From Impatiens glandulifera (Eukaryota > Streptophyta > Magnoliopsida > Ericales > Balsaminaceae): a DNA stretch of 64,000 nt. The stretch is from contig NC_061863.1 in NCBI RefSeq assembly GCF_907164915.1, forward strand, positions 46,225,382 to 46,289,381, in the 5' to 3' direction. Made by a program: the position numbers and the translations under genes. Positions 11,801-22,248 of the stretch are shown here, one piece after another (within the stretch, counting starts at the first letter, position 1; each line of letters begins with the position of its first letter). The notes beneath the pieces are model-generated. The model saw nothing but the letters and a program-made list of their open reading frames with translations, was not told the DNA's origin and searched no databases.

Positions 11801-12435
11801 ATATAAGTAACATACAACTACACGACAAATCAGATATTCATGAATGGAAAGCTGGGGACAATGGGAAGCTGGTATTGAAGAAAATATGGGAGGTAACACG
11901 GGAAAAGGCATAGAAAGTAGAATGGGTTCCTCTTTTATGGTCAACGAAGATTATCCCTAGACACCAGTTCATCCTATGGCTCGCCTTTTGGGAAAGACTC
12001 AACACTCGTGATCGTATCAGCAAGTATATGAGCATCCCGGACACGAACTGTCTTCTATGTAGAGAAAATGAAGAAACCATAGATCACCTATTCAGGAGCT
12101 ACTGTATTGCTTCAGAGCTTTGGGACAGATTCTATTAAAGCCTGGAGCTGATCAGTTTCCCGAGCGAATGGAATGAAATCAAAGATATTGCATTACTCAA
12201 AGCCAAGGGAAATAGATTTGCAACAAACGTGTTCAAATGCGGCTTTAGAGCAGTGGTGTATAACATTTGGCAAGAACGGAATGCAAGGGTATATGGCAGA
12301 ACCCGCAGGAGCGTTGAAGAGTTATGGAAATATATTGTATCGGATTGCAGCGCCCTCGCGGGATTGTGGACAAAAATTCCAAGCACATAGCAGAACTAAT
12401 ATATCTGTAGAACTAGAATTTACCGTTTTTTAAAC
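8823..12435 (+). pseudogene. LINE ORF2 relic: endonuclease, reverse transcriptase, zf-RVT
   Basis: Starts MNIVIWNIRGLNDPLK, the usual start of plant L1 APE-type endonuclease, and has its GISDHCPI end with the catalytic SDH (9487-9495). A long linker (9565-10080) leads to the reverse transcriptase: DFRPI, SAFIPGRTISHNI, VFKIDIKKDFDSV, GVRQGDP (about 10738) and the catalytic FADD (10882-10893), intact. Next come LGIPLTAKQI, SGWAAKKLSYVG, FIWGSSG and a C-terminal zinc-binding block C-x2-C-x8-H-x5-C (12049-12104). Stops (8868 TGA, 9436 TAG, 10081 TAG, 10288 TAG, 11036 TAG, 11257 TAA, 11444 TAG, 11911 TAG) and at least four shifts kill it. In a live element it makes cDNA at the nicked target. Confidence 0.85.
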
Positions 12436-12622
12436 TCACTAGAATTGAAAGCATTGTAATCAGATAATTCATTTACGTTTTAGCTTTTAAGCATTTATTC
12501 AGAATGTTACGACTTCAAAATCATTCTAGGCATGTCTAAAATGATCTCTTAAACTCGTGGTTTTTTTTCCCATTTTTGGGGATTTTTAATGAAATAACGC
12601 TAAGTCGTTCTTAAAAAAAAAA

Positions 12623-13959
12623 TTCAAGGGAAAATTCTTGAAACTAAAAGATGTTAACTATAAAGAGTAGAAATAAAAAATATTTTTATAATTAAGACTG
12701 ATGGATACTATTTACTCTAAGAAAAAATAACTACAGAAACTAGCACTTAATGTGACAGTACTTTTTATGAATTGTGAAAGGAATTTAATTATTTTTTGTT
12801 ATGTTCATAAATACTAAAATATATGCTAGTATTTGTGAATTTGTTGTAAAAGGATAATGATATGAAAACCTTTTTAAAGATTATTTATTAGTGATTTATT
12901 ATTTTATATGTAACAGTTTATCTAATACTTCAATGAAGTTTTCATCATATATGTTTAATGGAATAAAGGTGTACATGAAAATATCATGTGTATAGAATAT
13001 TGTGGCTCAACTTGAAAGTTTGATAATTGAGAAATCAAAATATTTTATGTTTCATTTTATAATGAACTTTTTGAATCAACCATATAGTCCCTTAACATAT
13101 TTTACAATACACATTAAATATAATGAACGATTAATTGATTTATTGACCATGTGCGTTAATTAAATAAACAAAAGTGGGGCATGATTATGGGATGTCATTC
13201 TAATTTTTCTTAATTAAAAATAAATAAATATAGGAAAGATATATAGTCAAATTTGAATACTCATTAAAGAAATTTAAGGAATAAAACTAAATATTTGAAA
13301 TTTGATAAAATTTCTCCTCAATCAGATATAAAGAAAGAGTATGTATTTCTTCCATCAAAAGAAAATTCATAAAAAGATATATTGCATAAAACTTAAGAAC
13401 TTGTTTGGCATTAAAAATAGCAAACTTTCTCTTGTTTGTTATGAATCTAATATGGTTAATACACATGGTGGATTGATTATGGTTCGTCAATCCATATTTT
13501 ATAGGTACCTAAGGTAGCCGATAAAAAGTGAACAATCATCTAGTCAGATAGTGAGATGATTTCACATGTGAAAGATAACGGCACATGTAACCTAATTTTA
13601 TGTTTGAAAAAAATATAATGTTTCAAGTTCCTATAAATTTGGTTTTGGTTTGTTTTTTCTTTGACCTTATGAATTATAACTTCTGTTTATCTAATAAATT
13701 CAAAGTTTTCAGTTATGGCATTGCTGTCTTATGGTCTTTTATATATTAAGTCGTAAAATAATTTTATTTGAAGTTATATTCATGTTAATACTATGTTATG
13801 TTAAAGTGATGTGTTATGAATAAAGATGATTTCAATACATGTATCTCTACTTGTAAATTCTAAGGACGAAGCATTGAATATATTTAAAAAAACATTAAAC
13901 TAAAGTAGAAAATCAATGTGAAAAAAAGATTACAAATTTGAGAATCGAATAAAAGTGGA
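12623..13959. other. AT-rich remains of the old Copia interior
   Basis: Lies between the LINE tail and the integrase relic and is shared with 33531-34860 and 62550-63930. By position it should hold decayed gag and protease, but I see no motif I trust. A short open stretch near 13330-13500 (frame KLKNLFGIKNSK, NMVNTHGGLIMV) is kept in all three copies; not identified. Confidence 0.4.
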
Positions 13960-14620
13960 GAGTATTATGGTAGATACCCTATAAACGGACAAACACTTGG
14001 TCCATTTGCTAATTTTTTTTTTAAATATGGAATTATTGTCCACTACACCATATCTAGATCTCTAGATCAGAATGGTGTATCAGAAAGAAGAATTATGACA
14101 TTAATTGGTATGTTGAGAAATATGCGAATTAATTCAAAATTGAAAATTCTTATAGACTGAAGTATTAAAGACAGTTGAGTATATATTAAATCGTGTTTCA
14201 TCTAGAGTCATTCTAAAGACGATATTTATGTTATTTAAAAAAAGAAAAACGAGTTTGTGACATATACATTTAGGATAACTCGTCTAAAATGAAAACTTTA
14301 TAATCTACAAGAAAAGAACTAGACTCAAGGACCATTATTAGGCATTTCATTGAATATATCGAAAGGTCCAAATGATATAGATTTTATTGTCTATCTCATG
14401 TCACTAGAAATTCCACTGTCTGTCTCATGTCACTAGAAATTGTGGAATCAAGAAATACAAAATTTCATTTCTTGAGAATGACTTGATTAGTGTGAGTGAT
14501 GAATTAAGAGAAGTAAATACATAAATGATCATTTGAAAATTTTATCTCCGAATCAATTAAGTGTCTTTCATACTATTCAAATTACATGGATGTTTCACAA
14601 TTGTTACACTAATCTTGTAA
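13960..14620 (+). pseudogene. Copia integrase relic, module A
   Basis: Frames read GQTLGPFANF, KYGIIVHYTISRSLDQNGVSERR and LIGMLRNMR, matching the YT-x-P-x-x-P-QQNGVAERRNRT region of Ty1/Copia integrase. Further on, after shifts, come SL-stop-HIHLG (from SLRHLRVWG) and, at 14320-14500, fragments resembling LDSRTIxxxFIGYxERSKGYRFYC and VESRNTKFHFLENDL. Stops and shifts throughout. This is the interior of the same old element whose LTR end is at 6231; the LINE interrupts it. The reverse transcriptase and 3' LTR are not found. Confidence 0.65.
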
Positions 14621-15174
14621 ATTAAATTACTGTATCTAATGAATCATTCGTTTGAGTTGTATGAGTTGTATGGATAGATGGAGAAGAAGGTTAAAGAGGA
14701 GGCGTTGTATATACAGGCCTTCTCCTTCTTCACCTATTTATATAAACTCTTAATTTAAAATACCTTATATTCATTTCATTATTCTTTATGTGGGAAAAAT
14801 AAGTAAGATGTGATTAATTTGTTCTTTATAATAAGTAACAAAGGATTGATTAGTTAACTATGATTTATTTAAATTTGAGCATTTAATAGAAAATTAAGTA
14901 AGATTCAACGCATATATATAATAATAATGCTTAATTTGAATTTGTTTGGTTTTCGGGTTGAGAGCTGTGGTTAATTTAGATATATATGTGAGATGAAAAT
15001 GAAACTTGAGTCGGATCGTGGGTTGACCCGCCCATAAACTTGAAATGGTTAAAAATAAATTTAAAAATGGTGTATGTATGTTTCGAGCTTGCAACCTAAC
15101 AAAAACAAGTACAAACTTTTAATCAAGTATGATTGAGATGTGACTGAGAGATAAGAGGTTGGTAACAAATGAGA
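14621..15174. other. leader block before minisatellite, module B
   Basis: Shared with 23736-24180, 25705-25975 (part), 37736-38180 and 47590-48085. It contains a purine-rich GGAGAAGAAGGTTAAAGAGG facing GGCCTTCTCCTTCTTCACC, which could pair, and on the minus strand a TATA-like TTTATATAAATAGG. No open frame of note follows on either strand. It runs into a few minisatellite bases at 15135-15174, then is cut by Copia-1. Confidence 0.5.
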
Positions 15175-15187
15175 ACATCTTACTACA

Positions 15188-15898
15188 TTGTTTGCTCCTC
15201 AGACAGATGAAGAGAAAAAGTATATGACTCGAGTTCCTTATTCTAGTGCAGTAGGGAGTTTGATGTATGTTATGGTTTGTACAAGACCAGATCTGGCACA
15301 GGCGGTGAGTGTTGTGAGCAAATTTATGGTACAACCAGGGAAGGAGCATTGGCAAGTTGTGAAGAGGATATTCAGGTATCTACGGGGAACTTTTGATGTT
15401 GGTCTCATATATGGAGGTGATACACAATGTCTGATTACTGGGTATTTAGATTCTAATTATACTAGAGACGATGATAGTAGGAGATCTATGATTGGTTATG
15501 TATTTACTCTTGGGGGCTTAGTTTTTAGTTGGAAAGCGACTCTACAACCTAGTGTGACTCTGTCTACAACAGAAGAAGAGTACGTGGCATTAACAAAAGC
15601 TACTAAAGAGGGAATATGGCTGAAAGGACTAATTAGTGATCTGGGCCTACGTCAAGATCAAGCAACTGTCTTATGTGACAGTCTGAGTGTTATATGCTTA
15701 GACAAAGATCAAATTCATCATGAACGGACTAAGAATATTTACGTGCGATATCATTTCCTAAGGACTAAGAAGAGGATAAAGGTGAAAAAGGTAGAAACTA
15801 CTGATAATCCTACTGATATGTTCACCAAGCTAGTTCTTCATAGCAAGTTCCAACATTGTTTGGACTTGCTTAACGTTAGAAACTGTTATTTGCCCTAG
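15188..15898 (+). CDS. Copia-1 polyprotein C-terminus (end of RT and RNase H), fragment
   Basis: 236 codons open to a natural stop. Begins at the RT C-terminal end (YSSAVGSLMYVMVCTRPDLA), then RNase H: YLDSNYTRDDDSRRSMIGYVF, SWKATLQPSVTLSTTEEEY and VLCDSLSV, with acidic residues in the places expected for the catalytic set, and the ending NPTDMFTKLVLHSKFQHC. Closest in style to the Tork/TNT1-like plant Copia lineage. Because the reading frame is unbroken, the element is younger than the other Copia relics here, but it lacks gag, protease, integrase and most of RT, so cannot move alone. Confidence 0.85.
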   Translation: MFAPQTDEEKKYMTRVPYSSAVGSLMYVMVCTRPDLAQAVSVVSKFMVQPGKEHWQVVKRIFRYLRGTFDVGLIYGGDTQCLITGYLDSNYTRDDDSRRSMIGYVFTLGGLVFSWKATLQPSVTLSTTEEEYVALTKATKEGIWLKGLISDLGLRQDQATVLCDSLSVICLDKDQIHHERTKNIYVRYHFLRTKKRIKVKKVETTDNPTDMFTKLVLHSKFQHCLDLLNVRNCYLP

Positions 15899-15934
15899 GG
15901 GAAAATTTAGAAGAGAGAGATAGAGAAGATTGAA

Positions 15935-16210
15935 CATTTAGGCATTGACTAATGCATCTGGGCCATTTGAGCATTGACTAATGTATTTGGGTCATCTAGG
16001 CATTGATTAATGTATCTGGCATTAACTAATACATCTAGGCCATCTGGCACCGGCGAGTGCATCTGGGTCATCCGGCATCGGTGAGTGTATCTGGGTCATC
16101 CGGCACCGGTGAGTGCATATGGGCCATCCAGCACCGGCGAGTGCATCTGGGTCATCTGACATTGACGAATGTATTTGGGAGATCTGGGATTTGACTAATG
16201 CACCTGGGAC
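15935..16210. repeat. 28-bp tandem repeat inside Copia-1
   Basis: About nine units of the type CATCTGGGTCATCCGGCACC plus GGTGAGTG, between the polyprotein stop and the polypurine tract. Central units are more GC-rich and alike; outer units have drifted (GCATTGACTAATG variants). Confidence 0.8.
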
Positions 16211-16241
16211 ATCTAAGAGAATTCAAGTCAAGGTGGAGATT

Positions 16242-16505
16242 TGTTGAATAGACTTGAATAGTTGGGCCTTCTTAATGGGACGAATCAATTCTCTATTTGT
16301 TAGGGTTTCTATATTAGGGTTTCAGGGGACCGAGTGTTATATAAACTCGTGTTATAACCCAGTTTTGATATATCATCTCTGTAAACAATCTTCTAAATAA
16401 TAATCTCTCTTCTGGGTGGACGTAGACAAGTTCTATCTTGGTGAACCACATTAAATTTTTGTCCTTTTTATTGTTTACGTCATTCTCACGCGTTCCGTTC
16501 TAACA
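16242..16505 (+). mobile_element. 3' LTR of Copia-1
   Basis: 264 bp, begins TGTTGAATAG just after the polypurine tract and ends GTTCTAACA, so has TG...CA ends. Contains TTATATAAACTCG (16338-16350), a likely TATA box. Confidence 0.85.
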
Positions 16506-17250
16506 GAAAGTGTGAGGTTACGAGATGAGATGTCGATTGGGATTGACAATTATTTTACTGATGAATAAGTGGTCGGTAATATTGATATTGGTGATTAGTT
16601 TGTTGAGGGATAAGATGTCCGGTTTGTGATTGATTAATTTTCCGAGAGATAAGAAAGGCGTGTGAAAGTGTGATTGAGATTGATGGTTGGTTTACCGAGG
16701 GATAAAAGACATGTGAAAGTTTAATGTCATGAGATGAATAGGTTCATTGGGATTGGTGGTTGATTTGGCGAGAGATAGGAGGCTTGTGAAAGTAATGGGT
16801 AATGAGATGAAAGGTCAATTAAAATTGGTGGTTAGACGAGGGATATGGGACCGATAACTCAAGAGATTAGAGGTCAATGGTGATTAGTAGTTGGTTTGTC
16901 GAGGAATTAGAAGAATGTGAAAGTATGAGGTCGTGAAATGAGAGGTCAATGAGATTATTGCCAAGGAATAAGAGGCCGACAATATTGAAATTGATGGTTA
17001 GTTTATTGAGTGATAAGAGACCGACAAGAAATGATTGTAAGATCACGAGATTAGAGGTCAATTGTGATTGATGATTAAAAATATATGTGAATGAGATGTG
17101 AGGATAGAGAGGTTGGTGATATGATGAGATCGTTAGTTTTCCAAAAGTGATGGTAGGAGATGTTGATATTATTGAGATGATTGAGTGCAGAAGTGAGGTT
17201 TTGAAATTAGTAATATGAGAGGTTTATTAAGTAAGAAAATATATTATTGG
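16506..17250. repeat. 51-bp minisatellite, array 2
   Basis: Continues the array type of 1-930; its first bases match array 1 from about 137. Shortened on the left by Copia-1 and its deletion. The last 150 bp (GATGAGATCGTTAGTTTTCC onward) are the non-repeated tail found before every minus-strand nsLTP. Confidence 0.8.
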
Positions 17251-17701
17251 TTAACTGAGAAATGAGAATAAGAGGTCGAAGAGGAAGATGTAGGTGCTGT
17301 TGAGAAAAAAAAGTTATATAAATATCTTCTTATCAAATTTGTTATCATTTTTTTATGAATAATGAAAACAACGAAGAATGAGAGGAGGAAAACAATCACT
17401 ATGTTATCCTAACCATTGGAGCTCCCTCATATTAAGACCATAGAATTTAACGACGTAGAGGATAATGAAAACGTTGAAAATTATGATGATGGTGACGATC
17501 CTAAAGAGGTGAGTATTGTTTATTTCAACTTTATAAATTTAATTTTTTTTTACACTCTGCAATAGAAGGACTTTATGCTTGTTTAGAAAATAAAGCTAAT
17601 CATATATTATATCATAATTAATTAATGAGAATAGATTACAAGCGCAAATGATTAGCCAGCATAATGAAATCAAATTATTATATCATTTTATTTTATGATA
17701 G
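17251..17701 (+). pseudogene. acidic exon-like relic and 3' flank of nsLTP B
   Basis: Same block as at 1021-1170, here 17355-17510, with more stops. Its acidic part (EFNDVEDNENVENYDDGDD) again ends at a GTGAGTA donor. It has an extra GAAAACGTT unit compared with the other modules. 3' flank is AT-rich. Confidence 0.35.
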
Positions 17702-17980
17702 CTAGCATGTAGGATAAAAGACGGCGCAAACGACGGCGATACTTTTAGCCTTGGGAGAACCAACGTATTGTTTGTAGGCTGGGTTCTTCATGTAATGACA
17801 AAAGCATGGCTCCTGCTCTATCAGCTTCGCGCAACACTCTTTCGTCGGAGTTGCTGTGGGCGAGCTTATTGCTCCCAAACAAGGACTCAACTCCATCGGG
17901 TTACACGTCACCGCCTCTGCGAATTCACCGGCCAAGGCTACCATTACCATCGCGGTCAACAAGATGGAGAAGCTCTTCAT
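17702..17980 (-). CDS. non-specific lipid transfer protein, type-2-like (copy B)
   Basis: 92 residues, intronless, with signal peptide 1-23 (cleavage likely after AEA) and eight cysteines at 26, 34, 49-50, 59, 61, 85 and 92. CxC to C7 spacing is 23, the usual type-2 value, because it keeps the two residues (SP in GSPKAK) that A, C, D and E have lost. Its C-terminal third (HYMKNPAYKQYVGSPKAKSI, then VVCAVFYPTC) differs most from the other minus-strand copies, while the first two thirds are nearly identical to A, which suggests a partial gene conversion or a different selective history. Predicted secreted lipid carrier. Flanked by Copia-1 and Copia-2. Confidence 0.9.
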   Translation of the reverse strand: MKSFSILLTAMVMVALAGEFAEAVTCNPMELSPCLGAISSPTATPTKECCAKLIEQEPCFCHYMKNPAYKQYVGSPKAKSIAVVCAVFYPTC

Positions 17981-18056
17981 TCTTAATATTTTATAAATTC
18001 TACCGAGAGAGAGAGTTGTTTAATGAGAATGAGATGTTCAAATGGATGGTGAGCTA

Positions 18057-18143
18057 CTTTATTTAAAGGAAAGGATAAAGAGGGGGAGGACTATTTGATT
18101 CTTGTAATCTTGTAAAAGATTTTCATCAAATGTCACTTTTCAA
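18057..18143 (-). promoter_or_regulatory. promoter of nsLTP B with altered TATA box
   Basis: At 18057-18068 the minus strand reads CTTTAAATAAAG where A, C and D have CTATAAATAAAG, so the TATA core has lost its second T-A step. The upstream conserved block GTGACATTTGATGAAAATCT is intact within 18115-18143. Confidence 0.55.
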
Positions 18144-18734
18144 ATATTATATTATTATTTAAAACTTTTTATACCAATTTTCTTTTAACTCTCTTATTTA
18201 TATACACGTTTTGAACTCACTTATTTATTAAGACTTTGTAACATTTGAAAGTCAAAAAAATATAAATAAAATAAAATTTTCATAATATTACCATATCTAT
18301 ATTATTGTTGTGACTTTATGAATTTATTTGTTGGAAAGTTTAATTGCTTAATATTTTTTTCTTAATTTTTATACTACTTTAAAATACATTTCTCACGTTT
18401 TACTTTTTAAATATACAAGTCGATCTGCACAAAAAATAAATTATTTTTTAACCAAAACTTTCTTTTTAAAAGGAAAAAAATAAAAGTAATTCTTATATAT
18501 ATATATAATATTTCAGTTTTTAATATTTTATTTGTTTTTCTTTATTATTAAAATTTATTTAATTTAGTTAGGTGATTTCACTTAAGCTACAATTACATAA
18601 AAACAAATAAAAACTCTCAATATAATTTAAAATATGTATCATTTATGCCTTAAAACTAAAAAGAATGAAGTATAAGTGATTGGATTTTTGATTGATTAAG
18701 ATGGTTGTATTATATTTTTCATAAATCATGACCA
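18144..18734. other. AT-rich region upstream of nsLTP B
   Basis: Matches the first half of 1787-2780 and then stops at CATAAATCATGACCA, where Copia-2 begins. No gene seen. Confidence 0.5.
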
Positions 18735-19013
18735 GAACACTAACATAATTTGATAACGGAGTTCGGCCAAAATGTTGCCTACGTCTCCGAGCACTAAGGC
18801 TATCAATTAATAAGGAAGAAGAGATACAAATTTGGGTGCAATAAACCAAAGAGGGGAGAATTTCTTTTATACACTAAGAAACTTCCCCAACTCCCATCAT
18901 CTTCCGATATGGAATTTATGCTAATTGTGAATATAGTTTCTTTTATATACTATGAAACTTCTTTCACTCTCATTATCTTCCGATGTTAGATTCTAATTGT
19001 TCCAAAAACAACA
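18735..19013 (-). mobile_element. 3' LTR of Copia-2
   Basis: Full-length copy of the terminal repeat, adjoining the genomic sequence CATAAATCATGACCA that in modules D and E is continuous with a microsatellite. That marks the outer edge of the insertion. Confidence 0.7.
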
Positions 19014-19104
19014 AATCTCCACCTTGGCACAATATCCAAATACTAATCTTCAATATTAAAAAATAATCCTTCAGTGCTTCCAATTGACGCTCTTCAGCGC
19101 CGAC

Positions 19105-20660
19105 TCAAACGCGGAAGCTGTTTACCAAATCTAAACAATTAGATTTGGTTTTCCCCATGTCTTTCATCTCGAACTCTATACCCAATTGAGCCTTCAATTT
19201 ATCAACTTCATATTGGCTCTTTGATGCTATCAACATATCATCAACGTACACGAGTAGATAGATGTAAGACTCATATTGCAATTTGCGTGAATACACACAT
19301 GAACTGAATTTGCTTCTTGTGTTCTTGTGCTCCATCATAAACTTGTCAAGTCGCTTGTACCATTGTCTCAACGATTGCTTCAACCTGTACAATGATCTGT
19401 TCAACTTGCAAACCGAATTTTCTTTATCAGAAACATTGAATCCATCTGGTTGATAAATATAGATTTCCTCGTTCAAATGACCGTGTATGTCTGCGGTCTT
19501 CACATCTGGTTGAGCTAGCTCCAAATTCATCTGCGCTACCAAGGCCAACAAAATTCTAATGGAAGAGTGTTTAACAACAGGAAAAAGTACCTCATTATAA
19601 TCACCTCCTTCCTTCTGAGCGTAGTCTTTAACTACCAATTTTTCCTTGTAGCGAACATCAAATTTTTCAGGAAATCCTTTTTTCTTAGCAAAGATCCATT
19701 TACAACCAATAGCCTTCTTCTCTTTTCGTAGATGCGTCAACTTGCATGTCTCATTCTTCTGGATAGATTGCATCTCATCTTCCATAACACCTCTCCTTTT
19801 TTCATTTTCAGTACTTCGACTGACATCTAAAAAAGTGGATGGAACATCATCTACAACTAGAAGTGCATAGGCCGTAATGTCAACAAACCGACCTAGTTTT
19901 TGAATAACTCGTATTGGCCTATTCACAGCAATTGATTCACTTTGTTCTGAAGGTTCTTGGGTCAGAACCTCTTCCTCATTTAACTCTTCGTCTGTCGTCG
20001 GAGAGTCACTTCTAGTTGGGCTTATCTTTATCTGCTCAAACTCCACCTGTTGCGGAGTACAGTCAATCTTGTCTGGTGTTACCTTATTCAACATTGAATA
20101 ATCATCAAAAGTAACATCTCTTTTGATAATGGTTTTCTTTGCATCCAAACACCAGAGGCGATATTCTTTAACTCCCGTTTTATATCCCATAAAAAGAGCC
20201 TTCTTTCCTCGTGGATCCAACTTTGATTCAACTACATGATAATATGCAGTAGAACCAAAAATATGTAAAGAATCATAATCAATTGCAGGTTTTCCAGACC
20301 ATGCCTCTAATGGAGTCTTGCCACCAAGTGCAGATGATGGTAGGCGATTTACCAAATGTTGAGCGTATGACACAGCTTCTGCCCAAAATTTCCTGTCTAA
20401 CCCAGCATTAGACAACATACATCGAACTTTCTCCACCAATGTCATGTTCATACGTTCCGATACTTCATTCTGCTATGGTGTTTTTCTGATTGTGAAGTGT
20501 CGAACTATGCCACACTCTTGGCATAACTTTTGAAATGGATCATTCTTGTATTCTCCACCGTTATTAGTTCAGAGAACTTTGATCTTTCTTCCTGTCTCGT
20601 CTTCAACTTGAGTTTTCCATTTAAGAAAAACCCTGACAAAAACACAAAAGAAGAAAAACA
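19105..20660 (-). pseudogene. Copia-2 partial polyprotein (integrase and reverse transcriptase)
   Basis: The main open stretch (19105-20451, 448 codons) begins in the integrase C-terminal part (RMNMTLVEKVRCMLSNAGL, GKTPLEAWSGKPA, HIFGSTAYYHV), runs through an acidic linker (PTTDEELNEEEV) and RT: NETCKLTHLRKEKKAIGCKW, RYKEKLVVKDYAQKEG, QPDVKTADIHGHLNEEIYIY, and the catalytic LLVYVDDMLIAS. Upstream, 20452-20660, the integrase core (NGGEYKNDPF, CQECGIVRHFT) is readable but carries stops, including one where RTDNGG is expected. After EMKDMGK it breaks off and runs straight to the polypurine tract, so RNase H is gone. The usual F-x-NG in the RT palm is altered to IHGHL. Non-autonomous. Confidence 0.8.
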
Positions 20661-20670
20661 AACTGAAAGA

Positions 20671-20913
20671 ACACTAACAGAATTTGATAACGGAGTTCGG
20701 CCAAAATGTTGTCTACGTCTCCGAGCACTAAGGCTATCAATTAATAAGGAAGAAGAGATACAAATTTGGGTGCAATAAACTAAAGAGGGGAGAGTTTCTT
20801 TTATACACTAAGAAACTTCCCCAACTCCCATCATCTTCCGATGTAGGATTTATGCTAATTGTGAATATAGTTTCTTTTATATACTAAGAAACTTCTTTCA
20901 CTCCCATTATCTT
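20671..20913 (-). mobile_element. 5' LTR of Copia-2, truncated
   Basis: Matches 18740-18980 with few differences, but its outer end stops at GAAGATAATGGG (minus strand). Confidence 0.7.
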
Positions 20914-21065
20914 CAACCTTAAGTTGTTCAAGATTTTTCTATCTTAAATTTGAGGAGTGATGTTATAATATAAAATAATATATTTGTAAGATATTATCAC
21001 AATATTATAAATTGTGAAAATATTATTATTATATTAGTTTTCTTATAAAATTAATATAATGTCTT
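20914..21065 (+). mobile_element. 3' end of a small LTR element, module B copy
   Basis: Equals 36235-36421 of module C: a purine run AATTTGAGGAG then an LTR start TGATGTTATAATATAA at 20958. Cut on the left by Copia-2. Confidence 0.5.
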
Positions 21066-21884
21066 TATAATAGACATAACCCATGTAACTCTAAAGAGTA
21101 ATGATAGGGGGAGTGAAAGATTTGCAACGAAATGATGTGGAAAGCTGAGTAGGCACGATGACTCAATCATTTCAAATTTTATTTACATCTCTCGGTTTAT
21201 TAATAATTTATCTCTCTTATCTTTATTAATCATTTATTTTTTTATCTTTTTTTTTTAATTTTTATTAATAATTTATTTTTATAGTTAATTTGTAAATATA
21301 TATTTATATATTTTATTATTTAACTTATTTATTTATAAGAAATTTAAGATAATAATAATAGAAACAATAACAAATCAAATAAATATATATATATTATATT
21401 TGATAAATTAAGATAATAAAAAATTAAATATAAAAATTCTTAATTTTTTAAATGAATTATTTTTCTCCTCTCTCTCTATATAATTTATATATTTATTTGT
21501 TTTTAAAATGAGTTATAATAGAAAAAATAAATATATAATTTTTAAAATTATATATATTTTTTATTTTAAACTCTTTAATAGTTGTTTTTCCTTTTTTCTC
21601 TCTTAAATTTTTTTATATATTTCATTTTCTTGTGAATTGTATTATAGACTTAATTAATTAACTCAAAATCAAAATGTTATATATCCTCTCTTCTTATATT
21701 ATCATATTGGGTTAACTCTTATCCTAAAGTATTTTTTTTTTATTTATAATTGAATATTAATATATCATAGTTTGAGTTAAATTTATTTTAAATATTAGTA
21801 TGATTTGATTTGAGTTAGTTAATCTTGAAATTTTTTTATTATTCATTATAACTAATTTTAAAAACTAATAAATAAATTATTAAC

Positions 21885-21933
<49 letters not shown>

Positions 21934-22154
21934 GAAGAGATAAATAATTTATTAAAAAATTAAGAATTTTTATATTTATTTTTTTCTCTCATGTTCATTA
22001 ATAATTTATATATTTATATATATTTGTGTTAATAATTTATTTATTAGTTTTTAAAATGAGTTATAATAAAAAATAAAAATTTATCAAGATTAACTAACTC
22101 AAATCAAATCATACTAATAATTAAAATAAATTTAACTCAAACTATGATATATTA

Positions 22155-22185
<31 letters not shown>

Positions 22186-22187
22186 TA

Positions 22188-22248
<61 letters not shown>

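Larger units (their letters stand above)
7275..12622 (+). mobile_element. L1-type LINE, 5'-truncated, copy 1
   Basis: A 5.35-kb non-LTR retrotransposon with poly-A tail (12613-12622). The left flank ends AAATACCAAG (7265-7274); the right flank AAATTCAAG, better kept in module C as AAATACCAAG (33516-33527), is the target duplication. Module E has the unoccupied sequence TCAAATACTAAGTGCAAATT at 62531. The element starts inside ORF1, as expected of incomplete reverse transcription. Order: ORF1 C-terminal part with zinc knuckle, endonuclease, reverse transcriptase, C-terminal zinc-binding region. All reading frames carry stops or shifts. Confidence 0.85.
15175..16505 (+). mobile_element. Copia-1: 3' part of a Copia LTR retrotransposon
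   Basis: Contains the end of the polyprotein, a 28-bp tandem repeat, a polypurine tract AAGGTGGAGATT (16230-16241) and a 3' LTR. The 5' LTR and most of the interior are missing; the left edge at about 15175 joins directly to minisatellite DNA. The loss also removed much of the minisatellite, so a deletion rather than a simple insertion made the left junction. Confidence 0.85.
18735..20913 (-). mobile_element. Copia-2: internally deleted Copia retrotransposon
   Basis: Minus-strand element with two direct repeats (LTRs) at 18735-19013 and 20671-20913 sharing GATAACGGAGTTCGGCCAAA and over 200 bp more. The downstream LTR begins TGTTGTTTTTGG right after the polypurine tract CCAAGGTGGAGATT (minus strand, 19014-19027). 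The upstream LTR lacks its first about 35 bp and is joined at 20914 to unrelated LTR-element sequence. Interior has only part of integrase and RT; gag, protease and RNase H are deleted. Confidence 0.8.
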
